Assembly: GCF_046546515.1 (NCBI RefSeq)
Contig: NZ_JBKHKJ010000009.1
Coordinates: forward strand, 62,001 to 126,000
DNA from: Parasediminibacterium sp046546515
GTDB lineage: Bacteria > Bacteroidota > Bacteroidia > Chitinophagales > Chitinophagaceae
Reading direction: 5' to 3'
Length of the DNA: 64,000 nucleotides
Part shown: positions 20,241-30,007 of the stretch, one piece after another
Layout of the letters: every line of letters begins with the position of its first letter
Position numbering within the stretch: position 1 is the stretch's first letter
Translations under genes and position numbers: made by a program
The notes under the pieces: model-generated
Database searches by the model: none
What the model saw: the letters and a program-made list of their open reading frames with translations, nothing else
What the model was told of the DNA's origin: nothing

Positions 20241-20721
20241 CCCCCCTACAATCCCTTTTGAGCAGGGGAAAATGAAGACTTAAGCGAATATTTCAACTAG
20301 GCTATTTTTGATTTTTGGTGGTTTATTTTTTTTTGCTAATTTCCTTTTCTGCCTATAACTCATTGATATTCAATTGTTTATATTTTTTAAGCCTCTTTTT
20401 TTATTATAATTTAAGTGAATTTTATAATACCTTATTGATAATAGAATGATAGTTTTATGATAGTAAAATGATAGTTTATTGATAAGAAACTGATAAGATT
20501 TTAATAGTGAATTATCATTTTATAAGCCAACCAACAACTAATACAAGGGCTACAGCTAAGGTGGTTAGTTCCTGTTTTAATACAAAGTTGGGATGGATTG
20601 GTATAAAGCCCAGCATAACAATCCTATATGGGGCATATTTCCCCCATGAGTATCCCAAATTTCACCCATAGTGTGGGCATTTTAGGCTGCTCATGGGGTC
20701 ATATTTCCCCCATATAGAATT
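20241..20721 (+). repeat. Array element type 1, copy B (inverted relative to A)
   Basis: Contains 11-bp units TGATAATAGAA, TGATAGTTTTA, TGATAGTAAAA, TGATAGTTTAT, TGATAAGAAAC, TGATAAGATTT in unbroken succession (about 20437-20503), flanked by decayed units to make about nine. The left flank has ACTCATTGATATTCAA and the right end the CCCCCATATAG palindrome cluster. With copy A it brackets the giant lyase gene in inverted orientation, unit arrays facing the gene. Nothing else supportable lies between 20722 and the tRNA. Confidence 0.85.
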
Positions 20722-20904
20722 GTACTTTTGTATAGATTCCAAATTAACCCGAACTTTGTGGTATATGGCTCGAGCAATTAAGATTTTTTATAATCGAAAA
20801 TGTTTTACACAAATGTTTTACACGTTCAAAAGAAAAGGGTTCTGGCAATTGCCAAAACCCTTGTTATTATTGCCATACAATTATTTTTAATTATATGATT
20901 TCCG

Positions 20905-20976
20905 TGGTCGCGCCAAGAATCGAACTTGGATCTAGTGTTTAGGAAACACCTATTCTATCCGTTGAACTACGCAACC
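20905..20976 (-). tRNA. tRNA-Arg (anticodon CCT)
   Basis: Read on the minus strand, the acceptor arm GGTTGCG pairs with CGCGACC (one G-T pair). The anticodon stem GGTGT/ACACT encloses the loop TTCCTAA with anticodon CCT. The T arm is TTGGATCT-type with GTTCGATTC. The discriminator base is A and CCA is not encoded. Confidence 0.93.
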
Positions 20977-20992
20977 ATTACATTTCAGGCGG

Positions 20993-21000
20993 CAAAAGTA
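20993..21000 (-). promoter_or_regulatory. Candidate -7 element of the tRNA promoter
   Basis: TACTTTTG on the minus strand matches the Bacteroidota -7 consensus TAnnTTTG and lies 16 bases before the tRNA. No clear -33 TTG is present at the usual distance. Confidence 0.4.
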
Positions 21001-21113
21001 ATAGTTATGCTGCTAAAATACTCGTTATTCAATAAAAAAATTTTCTGTGCCAAGCAGGTATATCCTGCTGCAAGTGTTAACCTTCTTATATTTGGCGTTC
21101 AATTGGTGAATTT

Positions 21114-21770
21114 ATGAAGTTTTACAATCTATTAATCAAATATCGGTTTTGGTTAAGTTTACTGGCTATTGGTATTGCTGTTTTAATGAATGTTACAGGC
21201 TCTGCTGGTTTTTGGCCTACTTTCCCTTTGTACTTTGTGGGTGTTATTGGCTTGGCCAGCAACTTTTTTATTGGCCCTTTGCGCTTGATACAAGCGCCTA
21301 TGGAAGCAGGAAATGTGGAAGAGGTAGAAAAAATATTGGCTTCTGTTTGGTTCCCAAATTTGTTGTACTCACCCGTCCGTAGCACTTTTTATACTATCAA
21401 AGGCAATTTGGCCATGATGAGGCAAGACTTTGATGGCGCCGAGAAATACCTGAAACAAAGTTCTGCCATTGGCAGCCCCATGCCAATGGCAGAAGGCGCC
21501 AACAAGTTGCAACTAGGCATGATGGCCATGCAAAAAGGGGATATGAAGCAAGGGGAAAGCTATATAAGGGCTGCACTGCGCCTTGGCCTTGCAGATAAAG
21601 AAAGCGAAGCCGTGGCACTAATAAGCATGTGCCAGATATTCATGAACAAGCGGCAGTTTAAAGCTGCTAAAGACTTTTTCCGCAAGGCAAAAGATTGCAA
21701 GCCCAAAACAAAGCAAGTGGTTGACCAAATAAAGGAAATAGAAAAGTATATTTCTAGAGTGCCAGGCTAG
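21114..21770 (+). CDS. Membrane-anchored TPR protein
   Basis: 218 residues. Two hydrophobic segments at about 11-30 and 36-55 anchor the protein; the rest is helical with TPR-like repeats (about 90-215: KGNLAMMRQDFDGAEKYLKQ, MAMQKGDMKQGESYIRAAL, IFMNKRQFKAAKDFFRKAK). TPR domains bind partner proteins; the partner is not indicated. It is monocistronic and ends just before a bidirectional hairpin. Confidence 0.75.
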   Translation: MKFYNLLIKYRFWLSLLAIGIAVLMNVTGSAGFWPTFPLYFVGVIGLASNFFIGPLRLIQAPMEAGNVEEVEKILASVWFPNLLYSPVRSTFYTIKGNLAMMRQDFDGAEKYLKQSSAIGSPMPMAEGANKLQLGMMAMQKGDMKQGESYIRAALRLGLADKESEAVALISMCQIFMNKRQFKAAKDFFRKAKDCKPKTKQVVDQIKEIEKYISRVPG

Positions 21771-21830
21771 AAGTTGTTTTAAGTTTTGTATTTTAGGATT
21801 TAAGTTATTTGATGTTTGTACCTTATGTTT

Positions 21831-21899
21831 ATGCCACTGTTTCTGAACCATATTATTAAAGGGATGTACTTTAGTTATGTGACCCAGAAACAGTGGCAT
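21831..21899. terminator. Bidirectional terminator hairpin
   Basis: ATGCCACTGTTTCTG at 21831-21845 is exactly complementary to 21885-21899, with a 39-base loop; the right arm is followed by TTTTATTTTAT. It lies between the convergent TPR and GH2 genes. Confidence 0.65.
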
Positions 21900-21931
21900 T
21901 TTATTTTATAGTTGCCTAATTGTTGCCTTTC

Positions 21932-24766
21932 TTACATTCCTTTTACTGTAACAACACCGCCTAGCCCCGCTTTCTTCCCTGCCACTGCTTCTATCAACAC
22001 AGTAATTGTCCTATTGCCCTGGCCGGCGGGCAAATCTATAGTCATGTCTTTACTCGCAGCATCTGTTTTGGTGGCCACCAATTTTTTGTCTAGCCATATT
22101 TCGGCTTTGCCAGCTACAGATTGTAATGTTACTTTACCCCCCTTGTTGCTTTGCTCGCTGAAAGGCTTGAAAGTAGTACGGTAAAGGGCAAAACTATTGT
22201 CGAAAGGTTGCAGGCTGCCCGGTTTTATGGGCGCCCATGTGTTCATGTCGTAGCTTGCAACTTCTTGGTTGGGGTCGGGCTTTGTGGCCGTGAAAGGCGA
22301 TATTTTCCATTTGTCCAATACCAATACGGGCATCGAAACCTCAACCGCAAGTATTTGAATAGTATCTTTTACTGTTATAGCAATGCTTGCCGATCTTATA
22401 CCAGCAGACTTAGCTGTTAATATCAATTGCCCTGTGCTGCCAGCATTGCTTTGTAGTATCACTTGTGCTAGGCCGTTGTACAAGCTTTGTTTGTTCCCTT
22501 TCTCTGGCTCATGGTTGTTGTTATTGCCATTGCCCATGCCAATAATCCTACCGGGCCCGCTAATTTCAAATTCAACAGGTAGGTTGGCGGTTTCTACAGG
22601 CCTGCCTTTGGCGTCTAGTACCCTTACTGTTACTGGCAACGCATCCAAGCCATCATTTACCAATTTCGTAGCATAAGGTATCAATTGAATGCTTGCTGGC
22701 TCACCAGTGGTTTCTACTACAAAATGCGATACTTGTTTGCCAGCCTCGTAGCCATAAGCCTCTAGCTTGCCGGGTTGGTATGGCACTTTAAACGTGTTCA
22801 TTTCATATTTGTCAACTGTTTGCTCTCCTATCAGCTTTCCATTCAGCAAAAGTTTTATGGTTTCTGCATTGCTCATGGCCATTACCCTTATGGTTTTGCC
22901 TATGCTGTCTTTTGGCCAGTTCCAGTGTGGTACTAGTTGCAATATGGGCTGTGTAGCAGGCACCCATTGTGCTTGGTGCATATAAAAAGCAGTTTTCGGG
23001 AAACCGCATACGTCCATGCAGCCAAAGCTAGAACTAGCAGAAGGCCATTCAAAAGGCTGTGGCTCGCCACGGTAGTCAAACCCAGTCCATACAAAGCACC
23101 CTGCCACATAAGGTTTCTCTGCTATTGCCTTCCACGATGCCCTGTGCGTGTTGCCCCAGCCGGGCTTGTTATCATCATAAGCGGCTAAAAAATGGTTCTT
23201 TTTATCATTTACATACTCCCCACGGTTCATTAGGCCAGAAACATCCTCCGAGCTGGTGATGGCTTTTTCCGGGTGTTCTTTATGGAAGCGTTCATAGCCA
23301 TTCTGCTGGTAATTGAAGCCTACCACGTCCACTGCATGCGATACATTGATTGGGGTAAACAAGCCGCCACTGGCTGCGGCCGTTATGGGGCGAGTTTTGT
23401 CTAGTGTTTTTACCACGGCACTCATACGGCGTACCATTTCGTAGCCATTTTCTGTGCCTTGCATCGGCTCCTCGTTAAAAACGCTCCAGAGTATAATGCT
23501 GGGGTGGTTCCTATCCCGGCGCACCATCCATTCCAACTGGCGTTGGTATTCGGGTGAGGCATTAAAGTTCCTGTTCTCGTCCATAACCATTATGCCGTTC
23601 CTGTCGCAAGCATCTAAAAACTCGTTTGAAGGCGGGTTGTGCGAGCAACGGTTGGCATTTACGCCCATTTCTTTCAGTTTTTTCAAACGGAAATCCCACA
23701 AGGCATCTGGCACAGCAACGCCTACGCCAGCATGGTCCTGATGGTTGCAAGTGCCTTTTATTTTTACATACTTATCGTTTAGGAAAAAGCCAGAATCAGA
23801 CGTGAATTTTATGGTTCTGAAGCCACAAGTTGTAAATAGGGTATCCGTTGGTTTACCTTCCGCTGTTACTATTGTCCTTACCTTATAAAGGGCAGGGTTT
23901 TCCAAATCCCACAATAGCGGGTTGCTTACAGGCAGGTTTAAGGTAGCAATGGTTTTGCCAAGCGGGTCAACGCTGCCGCTAGTTGTGCCAGTGGCCATTA
24001 CTTTGCCTGTATTGTCCAAAAGTGTTGATGTAACACTAATGCCTGCAGCTTGTTTGCCGCTATTTTCAATTGTTGCTTCTACAGGAATATTCCAATTGCC
24101 CTGCTCGCTTTTAATTGGCTGCGCAAATACACCGTTGGTCATGATATGCACAGGCGATTGCTTTACCAGCCATGTATGCCGATACATGCCTGCCCCTTCG
24201 TACCACCATCCTTCTTGTGTTACAGCATCTACACGAATGGCAATGTTGTTTAAGTCATCGCCATATTTTGCCATTGCTGTGATGTCAATATAAAAAGAAG
24301 TATAGCCACAAAAATTACGGTGCAGTATGGTGCCGTTCACCCAAACTGTGCAATTGGTGGCAATGCCATCAAACTGGAGTTCCAAGTATTTGCCCTTGTC
24401 TTTCGGGTCTAACTTAAAGTTGCGGCGGTACCAGCCAAAGCCCCTTCTGCGATAGCCCTGGGTTGCATTTTCTGTAGAGTCATACGGCGATTCCACAGCC
24501 CAGTCGTGTGGCAGGTTTAGCAAACGCCAGTCGGTATCGTCAAATTCCGGGGCGGCCGCTCCCCATGCTTTGCCAGCTTTTGCATTGGGGTAGCTCATTC
24601 CTTGCCCTTTAATAACGGGGAAAGGTATATCGCCTAGGTAAAAACGCCAGCCATTGTCCAGAGACAAGCGTTCGTGTGCCGCATAAACAGGGGCAGCAGG
24701 TTTTTGGGCAGTAGCTCCCAGGCAACATAAAAAGAGAAAGAAAAAAAAAAGGATAGGAATTTTCAT
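21932..24766 (-). CDS. GH2 family beta-galactosidase-like glycosidase
   Basis: 944 residues. Signal peptide 1-20 (CCLGATAQ), so periplasmic or surface. Domains in order: sugar-binding jelly roll (LSLDNGWRFYLGD, LPHDWAVE, GWYRRNF; about 33-220), Ig-like domain (about 225-330), TIM barrel (about 335-630) with CNHQDHAGVGVAVPDALW and NRCSHNPPS, catalytic acid/base in WSVFNEEP (about E432) and nucleophile in TSSED (about E507). Then come a DUF4982-like domain, an Ig-like domain (about 710-815) and an extra C-terminal jelly-roll region (about 840-940). It hydrolyses terminal beta-linked galactose-type residues; exact sugar unknown. It stands alone with no SusCD neighbour. Confidence 0.88.
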   Translation of the reverse strand: MKIPILFFFFLFLCCLGATAQKPAAPVYAAHERLSLDNGWRFYLGDIPFPVIKGQGMSYPNAKAGKAWGAAAPEFDDTDWRLLNLPHDWAVESPYDSTENATQGYRRRGFGWYRRNFKLDPKDKGKYLELQFDGIATNCTVWVNGTILHRNFCGYTSFYIDITAMAKYGDDLNNIAIRVDAVTQEGWWYEGAGMYRHTWLVKQSPVHIMTNGVFAQPIKSEQGNWNIPVEATIENSGKQAAGISVTSTLLDNTGKVMATGTTSGSVDPLGKTIATLNLPVSNPLLWDLENPALYKVRTIVTAEGKPTDTLFTTCGFRTIKFTSDSGFFLNDKYVKIKGTCNHQDHAGVGVAVPDALWDFRLKKLKEMGVNANRCSHNPPSNEFLDACDRNGIMVMDENRNFNASPEYQRQLEWMVRRDRNHPSIILWSVFNEEPMQGTENGYEMVRRMSAVVKTLDKTRPITAAASGGLFTPINVSHAVDVVGFNYQQNGYERFHKEHPEKAITSSEDVSGLMNRGEYVNDKKNHFLAAYDDNKPGWGNTHRASWKAIAEKPYVAGCFVWTGFDYRGEPQPFEWPSASSSFGCMDVCGFPKTAFYMHQAQWVPATQPILQLVPHWNWPKDSIGKTIRVMAMSNAETIKLLLNGKLIGEQTVDKYEMNTFKVPYQPGKLEAYGYEAGKQVSHFVVETTGEPASIQLIPYATKLVNDGLDALPVTVRVLDAKGRPVETANLPVEFEISGPGRIIGMGNGNNNNHEPEKGNKQSLYNGLAQVILQSNAGSTGQLILTAKSAGIRSASIAITVKDTIQILAVEVSMPVLVLDKWKISPFTATKPDPNQEVASYDMNTWAPIKPGSLQPFDNSFALYRTTFKPFSEQSNKGGKVTLQSVAGKAEIWLDKKLVATKTDAASKDMTIDLPAGQGNRTITVLIEAVAGKKAGLGGVVTVKGM

Positions 24767-24906
24767 CGCGGCAAGTTTAATTATTTGAATTGCAAGTATC
24801 CGAAGAAAAGTTTAAATTTCCTTAAAAAGTGTTGAAATGACATTAATTATTGCTCGACAAAAAAATGCGAGTGTCAAGGCACAAAAGAGGCAAGGAATTG
24901 GGGTGC

Positions 24907-25251
24907 TTACAAATCAGGAAAATCGGCTTTCATGTCCAGGATTACTTGTTGAAGCGCAGCGTTTATCTGTTCTATGTGCCCAGCAATAACTGATAGGCTT
25001 AGTTTGTCCTTGCTGCCTTTTGCTTCCAGTGCCAATATGGTGGGCTTTAGGGTATCTACCCCTAAGCTATCGATAGTGGGCTTCATTTTGTGCACTACAA
25101 AAGCAACCTTGTCCCAATCTTTCTCCGCCCAGGCTTGGTTTAAGGCTTCAAGGTCTGGCGGTATAGATTCTATAAAAAGCCCTAGCAGGGTTTTGATAAA
25201 CGCTGGGTCATTATCTCCCATCAGTTCTACCATGGATAAGTTGTACAGCAT
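24907..25251 (-). CDS. Histidine phosphotransfer (HPt) domain protein
   Basis: 114 residues from the ATG at 25251; an upstream in-frame TTG at 25305 would add 18 residues. A four-helix HPt domain fills the protein: DNDPAFIKTLLGLFIESIPP, then VVHKMKPTIDSLGV with the phosphorylatable His at about residue 54. It would relay phosphate between a hybrid histidine kinase and a response regulator. Neither is adjacent; a lone receiver protein is encoded at 43888-44298. Confidence 0.85.
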   Translation of the reverse strand: MLYNLSMVELMGDNDPAFIKTLLGLFIESIPPDLEALNQAWAEKDWDKVAFVVHKMKPTIDSLGVDTLKPTILALEAKGSKDKLSLSVIAGHIEQINAALQQVILDMKADFPDL

Positions 25252-25325
25252 ATTGTAGGGGGTATTGGATAAATTGGGACGAAAATTATTAAGAAATAGT
25301 TGCAAAATTAATAAAATTGCAATTA

Positions 25326-25544
25326 AGCCACAAAAACACAGAGAAGCAGGCTAATGCTCTTTTTTAACTGCTGATGGCTGGGAAACTAATATTGCGTCAA
25401 AAAACCTCGATAAGGGTTGAATAATGGTAGCCACGGGTGCAACCCGTGGTAAATAATAACAGTTGGGGCTAAGCATGGAAGGTTTGAACTTCTTGCAACA
25501 TTTCTTTGTGCTTCTTTGCGAAAAACTTTGTGTTCTTTGTGGTT
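25326..25544. repeat. CCACAAAG-type dispersed hairpin, interrupted copy
   Basis: The left half (GCCACAAAAACACAGAGAAG) and right half (CTTTGTGCTTCTTTGCG, TTGTGTTCTTTGTGG) match the family at 30008-30124, with unrelated sequence between them. That includes the short palindrome CCACGGGTGCAACCCGTGG at 25431-25449. This covers most of the gene-free 25252-25718 stretch. Confidence 0.6.
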
Positions 25545-25718
25545 AAACCTTCGCTTAAAACTGTATGAAGTCTTTAAAGCCCATTCTGAACAGCCTACTT
25601 AGAAGGTTTGCAAAACAGTCTAGGTTTGGGTAGCCATTGTAAGTTTCGCTACGATATTTCATTTTCACATTCATATCTGCCCAATTCCCCTTATTTTGCA
25701 CGTTCATAAATAGAACAC

Positions 25719-26147
25719 ATGGAATATAGTAAGTTAATGTCAATCACTGGTATGCCGGGCTTGTTTGAATTGGTGGGCAACAGGACAGATGGGGCAATAG
25801 TTAAAAATTTGGAAGACAGCAGTATAAAGTTTGTGTCTTCCCGTGTCAATACTTTTTCGCACTTGGAAACAATAGAAGTGTTCACTATACGTGAAAACGT
25901 AAACCTAGTGGAAATTTTCATTGCAATGGAAAAAAGTGAGGAGCCCATACCTTCGGAAAAAGACCCCAAGGCAGTAAAAGCCTATTTCACCATCGTTTAC
26001 CCCGAAATGGATTTTGACAGGGTGTACCCAAGCGACATGAAGAAAATGGTAAAATGGTTCAATGTGTTGAAAAAGAACGAAGTGCCATTGAAATTGAGCG
26101 AAGCACCTGCTGGGGAAGAAGGGGATGATGAAGAAGCGGAAGGATAA
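25719..26147 (+). CDS. DUF5606 family protein
   Basis: 142 residues beginning MEYSKLMSITGMPGLFELVG, typical of the conserved Bacteroidota family DUF5606 (function unknown). The N-terminal half is a small beta domain; residues about 78-120 are a helical part (KDPKAVKAYFTIVYPEMDFD); the tail is acidic (EEGDDEEAEG). Cytoplasmic and monocistronic. Confidence 0.85.
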   Translation: MEYSKLMSITGMPGLFELVGNRTDGAIVKNLEDSSIKFVSSRVNTFSHLETIEVFTIRENVNLVEIFIAMEKSEEPIPSEKDPKAVKAYFTIVYPEMDFDRVYPSDMKKMVKWFNVLKKNEVPLKLSEAPAGEEGDDEEAEG

Positions 26148-26397
26148 TTTTTTTATTAATTCCGGTATGTTGCGAGCAAAAAACTCCTATACAACCAAAT
26201 CATTGCAAATTGTGCTGTAAAGCCCTGAAGGGGTGTTATATACTAGCGATGGGTATAGCCCAACGCATAAAAGTTTATAGCTAAACACCAGTTGCTTTAG
26301 AGATACTTTTAGCTACCCAACATCGTTATTATTCAAGCTAGCAATATGTTACTTTTCTTTTCATTATATAGGGTGCATTTCAAAGTTTTCGTTCAAC

Positions 26398-27040
26398 AAG
26401 TATCCTATATGGGGGCATTTTTGGATGCTCATGGGGGCATTTTTCCCCCATATAGGATTTTTATTTTGTGCTATATACCTATCCATGCGAATTTTACAAT
26501 AAACCCAGAGTTACTACTCACTACATAGGCACATAGGTAAGAAAAAAGAAAGAAAACATAATGCTTTGCTTACTTTTTAGCTTCTATAGTCATATAATGA
26601 AATTTAAAATAGGTTAAAAACTATGTTTTCTTTCTTTTACTCACTCAAATCTAGGTGTACTACGTGTCTATGTGGTGAAAAAATACCTGAGTAGTAACAA
26701 CTAAGGGCACCTTGGGCTTGCTTCCTACATCGAATATTAGTTGGCTTAGGAAAATGATAATTCACCATCAAAATCTTATCAGTTTCTTATCAGTAAATTA
26801 TCACTTTATTATTATAAAACTATCATTCTATTATCAATAAATTATCATAAAATTCACTTAAATTATAATAAAAAATCAGGCTTAAAAAAAGAAAAATAGC
26901 TGAATAACAACGAGTTACGGGCAATAAAGTAAAATAGTAAAAAAAATAAATCACGAAAAAGAAGAGAAAAATCCATTCCAAATCTTCGCTTATTTCTTCA
27001 CATTCCCTCCTTTGTTCTTGCGCCCTCCCCCTTTCGAGCT
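26398..27040 (-). repeat. Array element type 1, copy C, with a nested element
   Basis: It has the same order as copy A: CCCCCATATAGG palindromes (26408-26460), then TATCA at 26777, 26788, 26799, 26821, 26832 and 26843 with a decayed unit at 26810, all on an 11-bp grid, then ATTCGCTTATTTCTT. The decayed unit is at the same grid position as in copy A. A 189-bp element (26510-26698) is inserted between the palindromes and the array. The remainder of the gap to 27240 shows nothing further I can support. Confidence 0.85.
26510..26698. repeat. GTTACTACTC-ended element, nested copy
   Basis: Perfect 10-bp ends GTTACTACTC and GAGTAGTAAC, with inner ACTACATAGGCACATAGG and TCTATGTGGTGAAAAAATAC. A related copy is at 46701-46920 and half copies lie near 42690-42720 and 59470. 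It interrupts copy C relative to copies A and B, so it was probably inserted later. No coding capacity. Confidence 0.75.
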
Positions 27041-27240
27041 ACTGTGCGTATACAATTCCCCTTCTGAGGGATGGCCATAGGCCGGTATTTAGGGTGCGGA
27101 TATTACGATCAATTATGTATGTTGCTAACAAATATAAAAGGGCAATAAAAGCTAAGATTTGAAATGCACCTAGGCCATCGCCTAACTATTTGGTAAATGG
27201 TAATTAAAAAGTGTTAAATTTATCAACTCATTGCTTTGTC

Positions 27241-28470
27241 ATGGCAAATAGGGCTGCATATAACCACTTTATAAAAAAACAAGCTTGCTTGTTTAGGTGC
27301 TTGTTTTGGTGTTCGGTGTATGCTACCGGGCAGGAACAGTTTGTGCCACAACCAGCCAAATTGCTAACACGGTTCTTTTTTACACAGCTTACAGGCGGCA
27401 TCATCCTTGTAAATGCCAGGCTTGACGACAAGAAAGATTCACTCACTTTTGTTTTTGATACGGGCTGCGGCGGCATATCAATTGATTCTACTACGGCAGC
27501 GTTGCTTCAATTAAAACAACAGCCAACCAGCAAGCTGATAAGGGGCATTGCTGGCGTAAAAGAAGTGTCTTTTGCCAACAACCATTGCCTGCACCTGCCC
27601 GGGCTAGATGTAGATACCCTCAACTTCCACATCAACAACTACGAACTGCTTACCAGCGTATATGGGATAAAAATTGATGGCATTATTGGCTACAGCTTCC
27701 TGAAACGCTATATTGTAAAGATAGACTATGACCTGCAAATGATAGAAGTATATAGCCCTGGCGTTTTCAAATATCCGCGCGGAGGGTACTTGCTGAACCC
27801 TGATTTCTCGCAACTGGCCATGCAGCAACTTTCTATAGCAGACAATAGGCAGGTAGTAAGTCATTTTATTTTTGACACAGGTGCGGGGTTGTGCATGCTT
27901 TTATCGCAGGATTTTGTAACGGATAGCTTGCTGCTAAAGAAAAAAAGGAAACGCTACCCCACCGAGGCAGAAGGTCTTGGTGGCAAGAAGCCAATGGATT
28001 TGTCTGTTGTAAAGCAAGTACACTTGGGGCCATATAGGTTTAAGAACGTGCCTGTATATATTTTTACAGACGATTTCAATGTTACTGCATACCCAATATT
28101 GGGGGGTGTGATAGGCAATGACCTTTTAAGGCGCTTCAATGTTGTTTTAAATTACCAAGAGGCAAGCATTTACATAAAGCCAAATAAGCATTATCTCGAT
28201 TCTTTCGATTATGCCTACACGGGGTTAGGTATTTATGAGATAGGCAATGCGGTTACGGTTGTTGATATTATGCCAGGTTCCCCAGCCGAAAAAGCAGGGT
28301 TTATAACGGGGGATATTATTTTAGGGGTAGATAAAGTACTGTTTAAAAATATACAATTGGTAAAGCTGGCATTTCAAAATGCAAGTGCAGCAGTTAATGT
28401 AATTGTTTCTCGGGATAATGATTTAATAGTATTGAAGCTAAAAATAAAAAACATATTAGACAGGAGATAA
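27241..28470 (+). CDS. Bilobed retropepsin-like aspartic protease with PDZ domain
   Basis: 409 residues from the ATG at 27241 (an in-frame GTG lies 30 bases upstream). An N-terminal hydrophobic stretch (CLFRCLFWCSVYATG) suggests export. Two aspartic-protease half sites are present, VFDTGCGG (about residue 71) and IFDTGAGL (about 216), each followed by a GVIG/GIIGYSFL-type hydrophobic-Gly motif. The C-terminal PDZ domain (about 325-405) carries the GLGIYEIG loop and SPAEKAGFITGDIILGVD. This pair of DTG sites in one chain would form a pepsin-like active site. The substrate is unknown; PDZ domains usually bind C-termini. Confidence 0.8.
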   Translation: MANRAAYNHFIKKQACLFRCLFWCSVYATGQEQFVPQPAKLLTRFFFTQLTGGIILVNARLDDKKDSLTFVFDTGCGGISIDSTTAALLQLKQQPTSKLIRGIAGVKEVSFANNHCLHLPGLDVDTLNFHINNYELLTSVYGIKIDGIIGYSFLKRYIVKIDYDLQMIEVYSPGVFKYPRGGYLLNPDFSQLAMQQLSIADNRQVVSHFIFDTGAGLCMLLSQDFVTDSLLLKKKRKRYPTEAEGLGGKKPMDLSVVKQVHLGPYRFKNVPVYIFTDDFNVTAYPILGGVIGNDLLRRFNVVLNYQEASIYIKPNKHYLDSFDYAYTGLGIYEIGNAVTVVDIMPGSPAEKAGFITGDIILGVDKVLFKNIQLVKLAFQNASAAVNVIVSRDNDLIVLKLKIKNILDRR

Positions 28471-28553
28471 ACTAAGTAGCCAGTTAACATTGTACTATGG
28501 TGCAAAATCCAGGTTCAAGATATGATTGCTTTTGAACACGATTTTTTATGCTT

Positions 28554-29906
28554 CTATCCAATCACCTTTCTCAATACAGTAACCACTACCGCTCTATCAG
28601 TTGCTAAAGGAGCGTACAAAGCCTGATTGCAATAAACGATAACATTAGTCAAGTCAGTTTTATAGGTTTCATATTGCCCATCTTGCAATAAAATGGATGC
28701 GAGTACTTTTCCTTCCTTAAAAAACCCTTTTTCGTTTTCTATCAATAGCAAAGCAGACAAGTGGCTTGCATAATCAATTGTTATTAATGGCTTGATGCCT
28801 GTTTCTTTTGCTGCCAATACTTTTTCTTCAACATTTCTTTTCTTTTTAGGGGCAAAAAAATAAAATAAGCCAAGCCCTGCCGCCAAGGCAATGGCAGGCA
28901 CAATCCAAATGTATTTGGTATTGGTAATGTCGCCAGAAAGTTTTGAAGTGTCAATTATTGGGGCAGCTGGGTTAACGGTTATATGGATACTGTCAGTTTG
29001 TACAGTGCTGTATTTTTTTGTTGCAGCATCAAAATAGCAAAATTGTATGGGGGGAATCACCGCATCCCCGGTTTGCTTGCAGCTAAATGGGATAATGAAT
29101 TTTTTTTCTCCCAACACAGGGAAGGACAATTTATCTAATTTTTCAGTAGCCTGTGATTCATAAGCCTGTATATTTAATGGCCAGTTGATGGTGGGGCAAA
29201 CCAAGTTCATAAAATTGCCTTTGCCAGTAATGGTTAGTTCCAGTGCGTTGTTGTCATTGGCGGAATCTATCGGCTTTTTTACTTTTACGTTCATAAAAAA
29301 ATTGCCTACTACGCCTGTAAACAAATGCTGCTGCGTATCAGTAGGCAATGGGTTTACTTGTACGGATAGTGGCTCGTTTACAAGCTTTATTTTTTTGGTA
29401 ATTATTCTATAGCTTACTCCATCTTTTTCATAAAACAATAAGTCATTGTCCACAGTGGCTACCCCTAACTGCAATAGCCCATCCTGTAAAGGGAATAGTT
29501 GCACTTTTCTTATGATGTACGACTTATAAGCAATGCCATTAAGGTATTCTTCCCTTTCCGATGGCTCGTTGGTTGTCATTTCTACTACGCTGCAACTAGT
29601 AAAAGTGGGTGGGTCAACCACTTTGGATTGGGAGTTTAGTCTAGTAAAAAGCTTGTAGGTAACCAATAGTGGCTCACCTACAAAGCAAGACTTTTGGCTG
29701 GTGAACACCTTTATGAAAATACTATTTTTTATTTTTTTGCTGATGTCTTGCCCCGGATACAAAACGGAGGATTCATCAATCATGCTGCGCAGGTTCTTAG
29801 ACTGCACATATACTCCGCCAGGCAATTGCACTATTTGCTGTGCAGCCAACCTGCATTGCCAGCACATAAGCCCAAGGATAATATAAAAGCAGTGTTTTGC
29901 CAGCAT
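28554..29906 (-). CDS. BatD-like protein
   Basis: 450 residues. Signal peptide about 1-22 (GLMCWQCRLAAQ), then two or three beta-sandwich domains typical of BatD (FVGEPLLVTYKLFTR; YKSYIIRKVQLFPLQDG; LFTGVVGNFFMNV; GKGNFMNL). A transmembrane helix lies at about 330-350 (YIWIVPAIALAAGLGLFYFF) and a cytoplasmic tail follows. BatD proteins usually belong to MoxR-BatABCDE operons; none of those genes is here, so this is an orphan copy. It converges on the protease gene. Confidence 0.75.
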   Translation of the reverse strand: MLAKHCFYIILGLMCWQCRLAAQQIVQLPGGVYVQSKNLRSMIDESSVLYPGQDISKKIKNSIFIKVFTSQKSCFVGEPLLVTYKLFTRLNSQSKVVDPPTFTSCSVVEMTTNEPSEREEYLNGIAYKSYIIRKVQLFPLQDGLLQLGVATVDNDLLFYEKDGVSYRIITKKIKLVNEPLSVQVNPLPTDTQQHLFTGVVGNFFMNVKVKKPIDSANDNNALELTITGKGNFMNLVCPTINWPLNIQAYESQATEKLDKLSFPVLGEKKFIIPFSCKQTGDAVIPPIQFCYFDAATKKYSTVQTDSIHITVNPAAPIIDTSKLSGDITNTKYIWIVPAIALAAGLGLFYFFAPKKKRNVEEKVLAAKETGIKPLITIDYASHLSALLLIENEKGFFKEGKVLASILLQDGQYETYKTDLTNVIVYCNQALYAPLATDRAVVVTVLRKVIG

Positions 29907-30007
29907 TGGCTACAAAGTAAGGCTTTAGGGGGAAATGGATGGGCATTCTGCAGGCTAAATAATACTTAAATTTTATGGTTACTACCCATGCGCCACCCAA
30001 GTGATTT

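Noticed and set aside
25431..25449. The palindrome CCACGGGTGCAACCCGTGG as an operator
   Set aside because: It sits in the middle of an interrupted dispersed repeat, not before a gene, and resembles short palindromic repeats common in this phylum.
26346..26528. Plus-strand frames of 60-79 codons in the array elements (26346-26528 and 5973-6212)
   Set aside because: They share the peptide DAHGGIFPPYRIFIL because they read through the same repeat palindromes; they then diverge, with no protein-level conservation.
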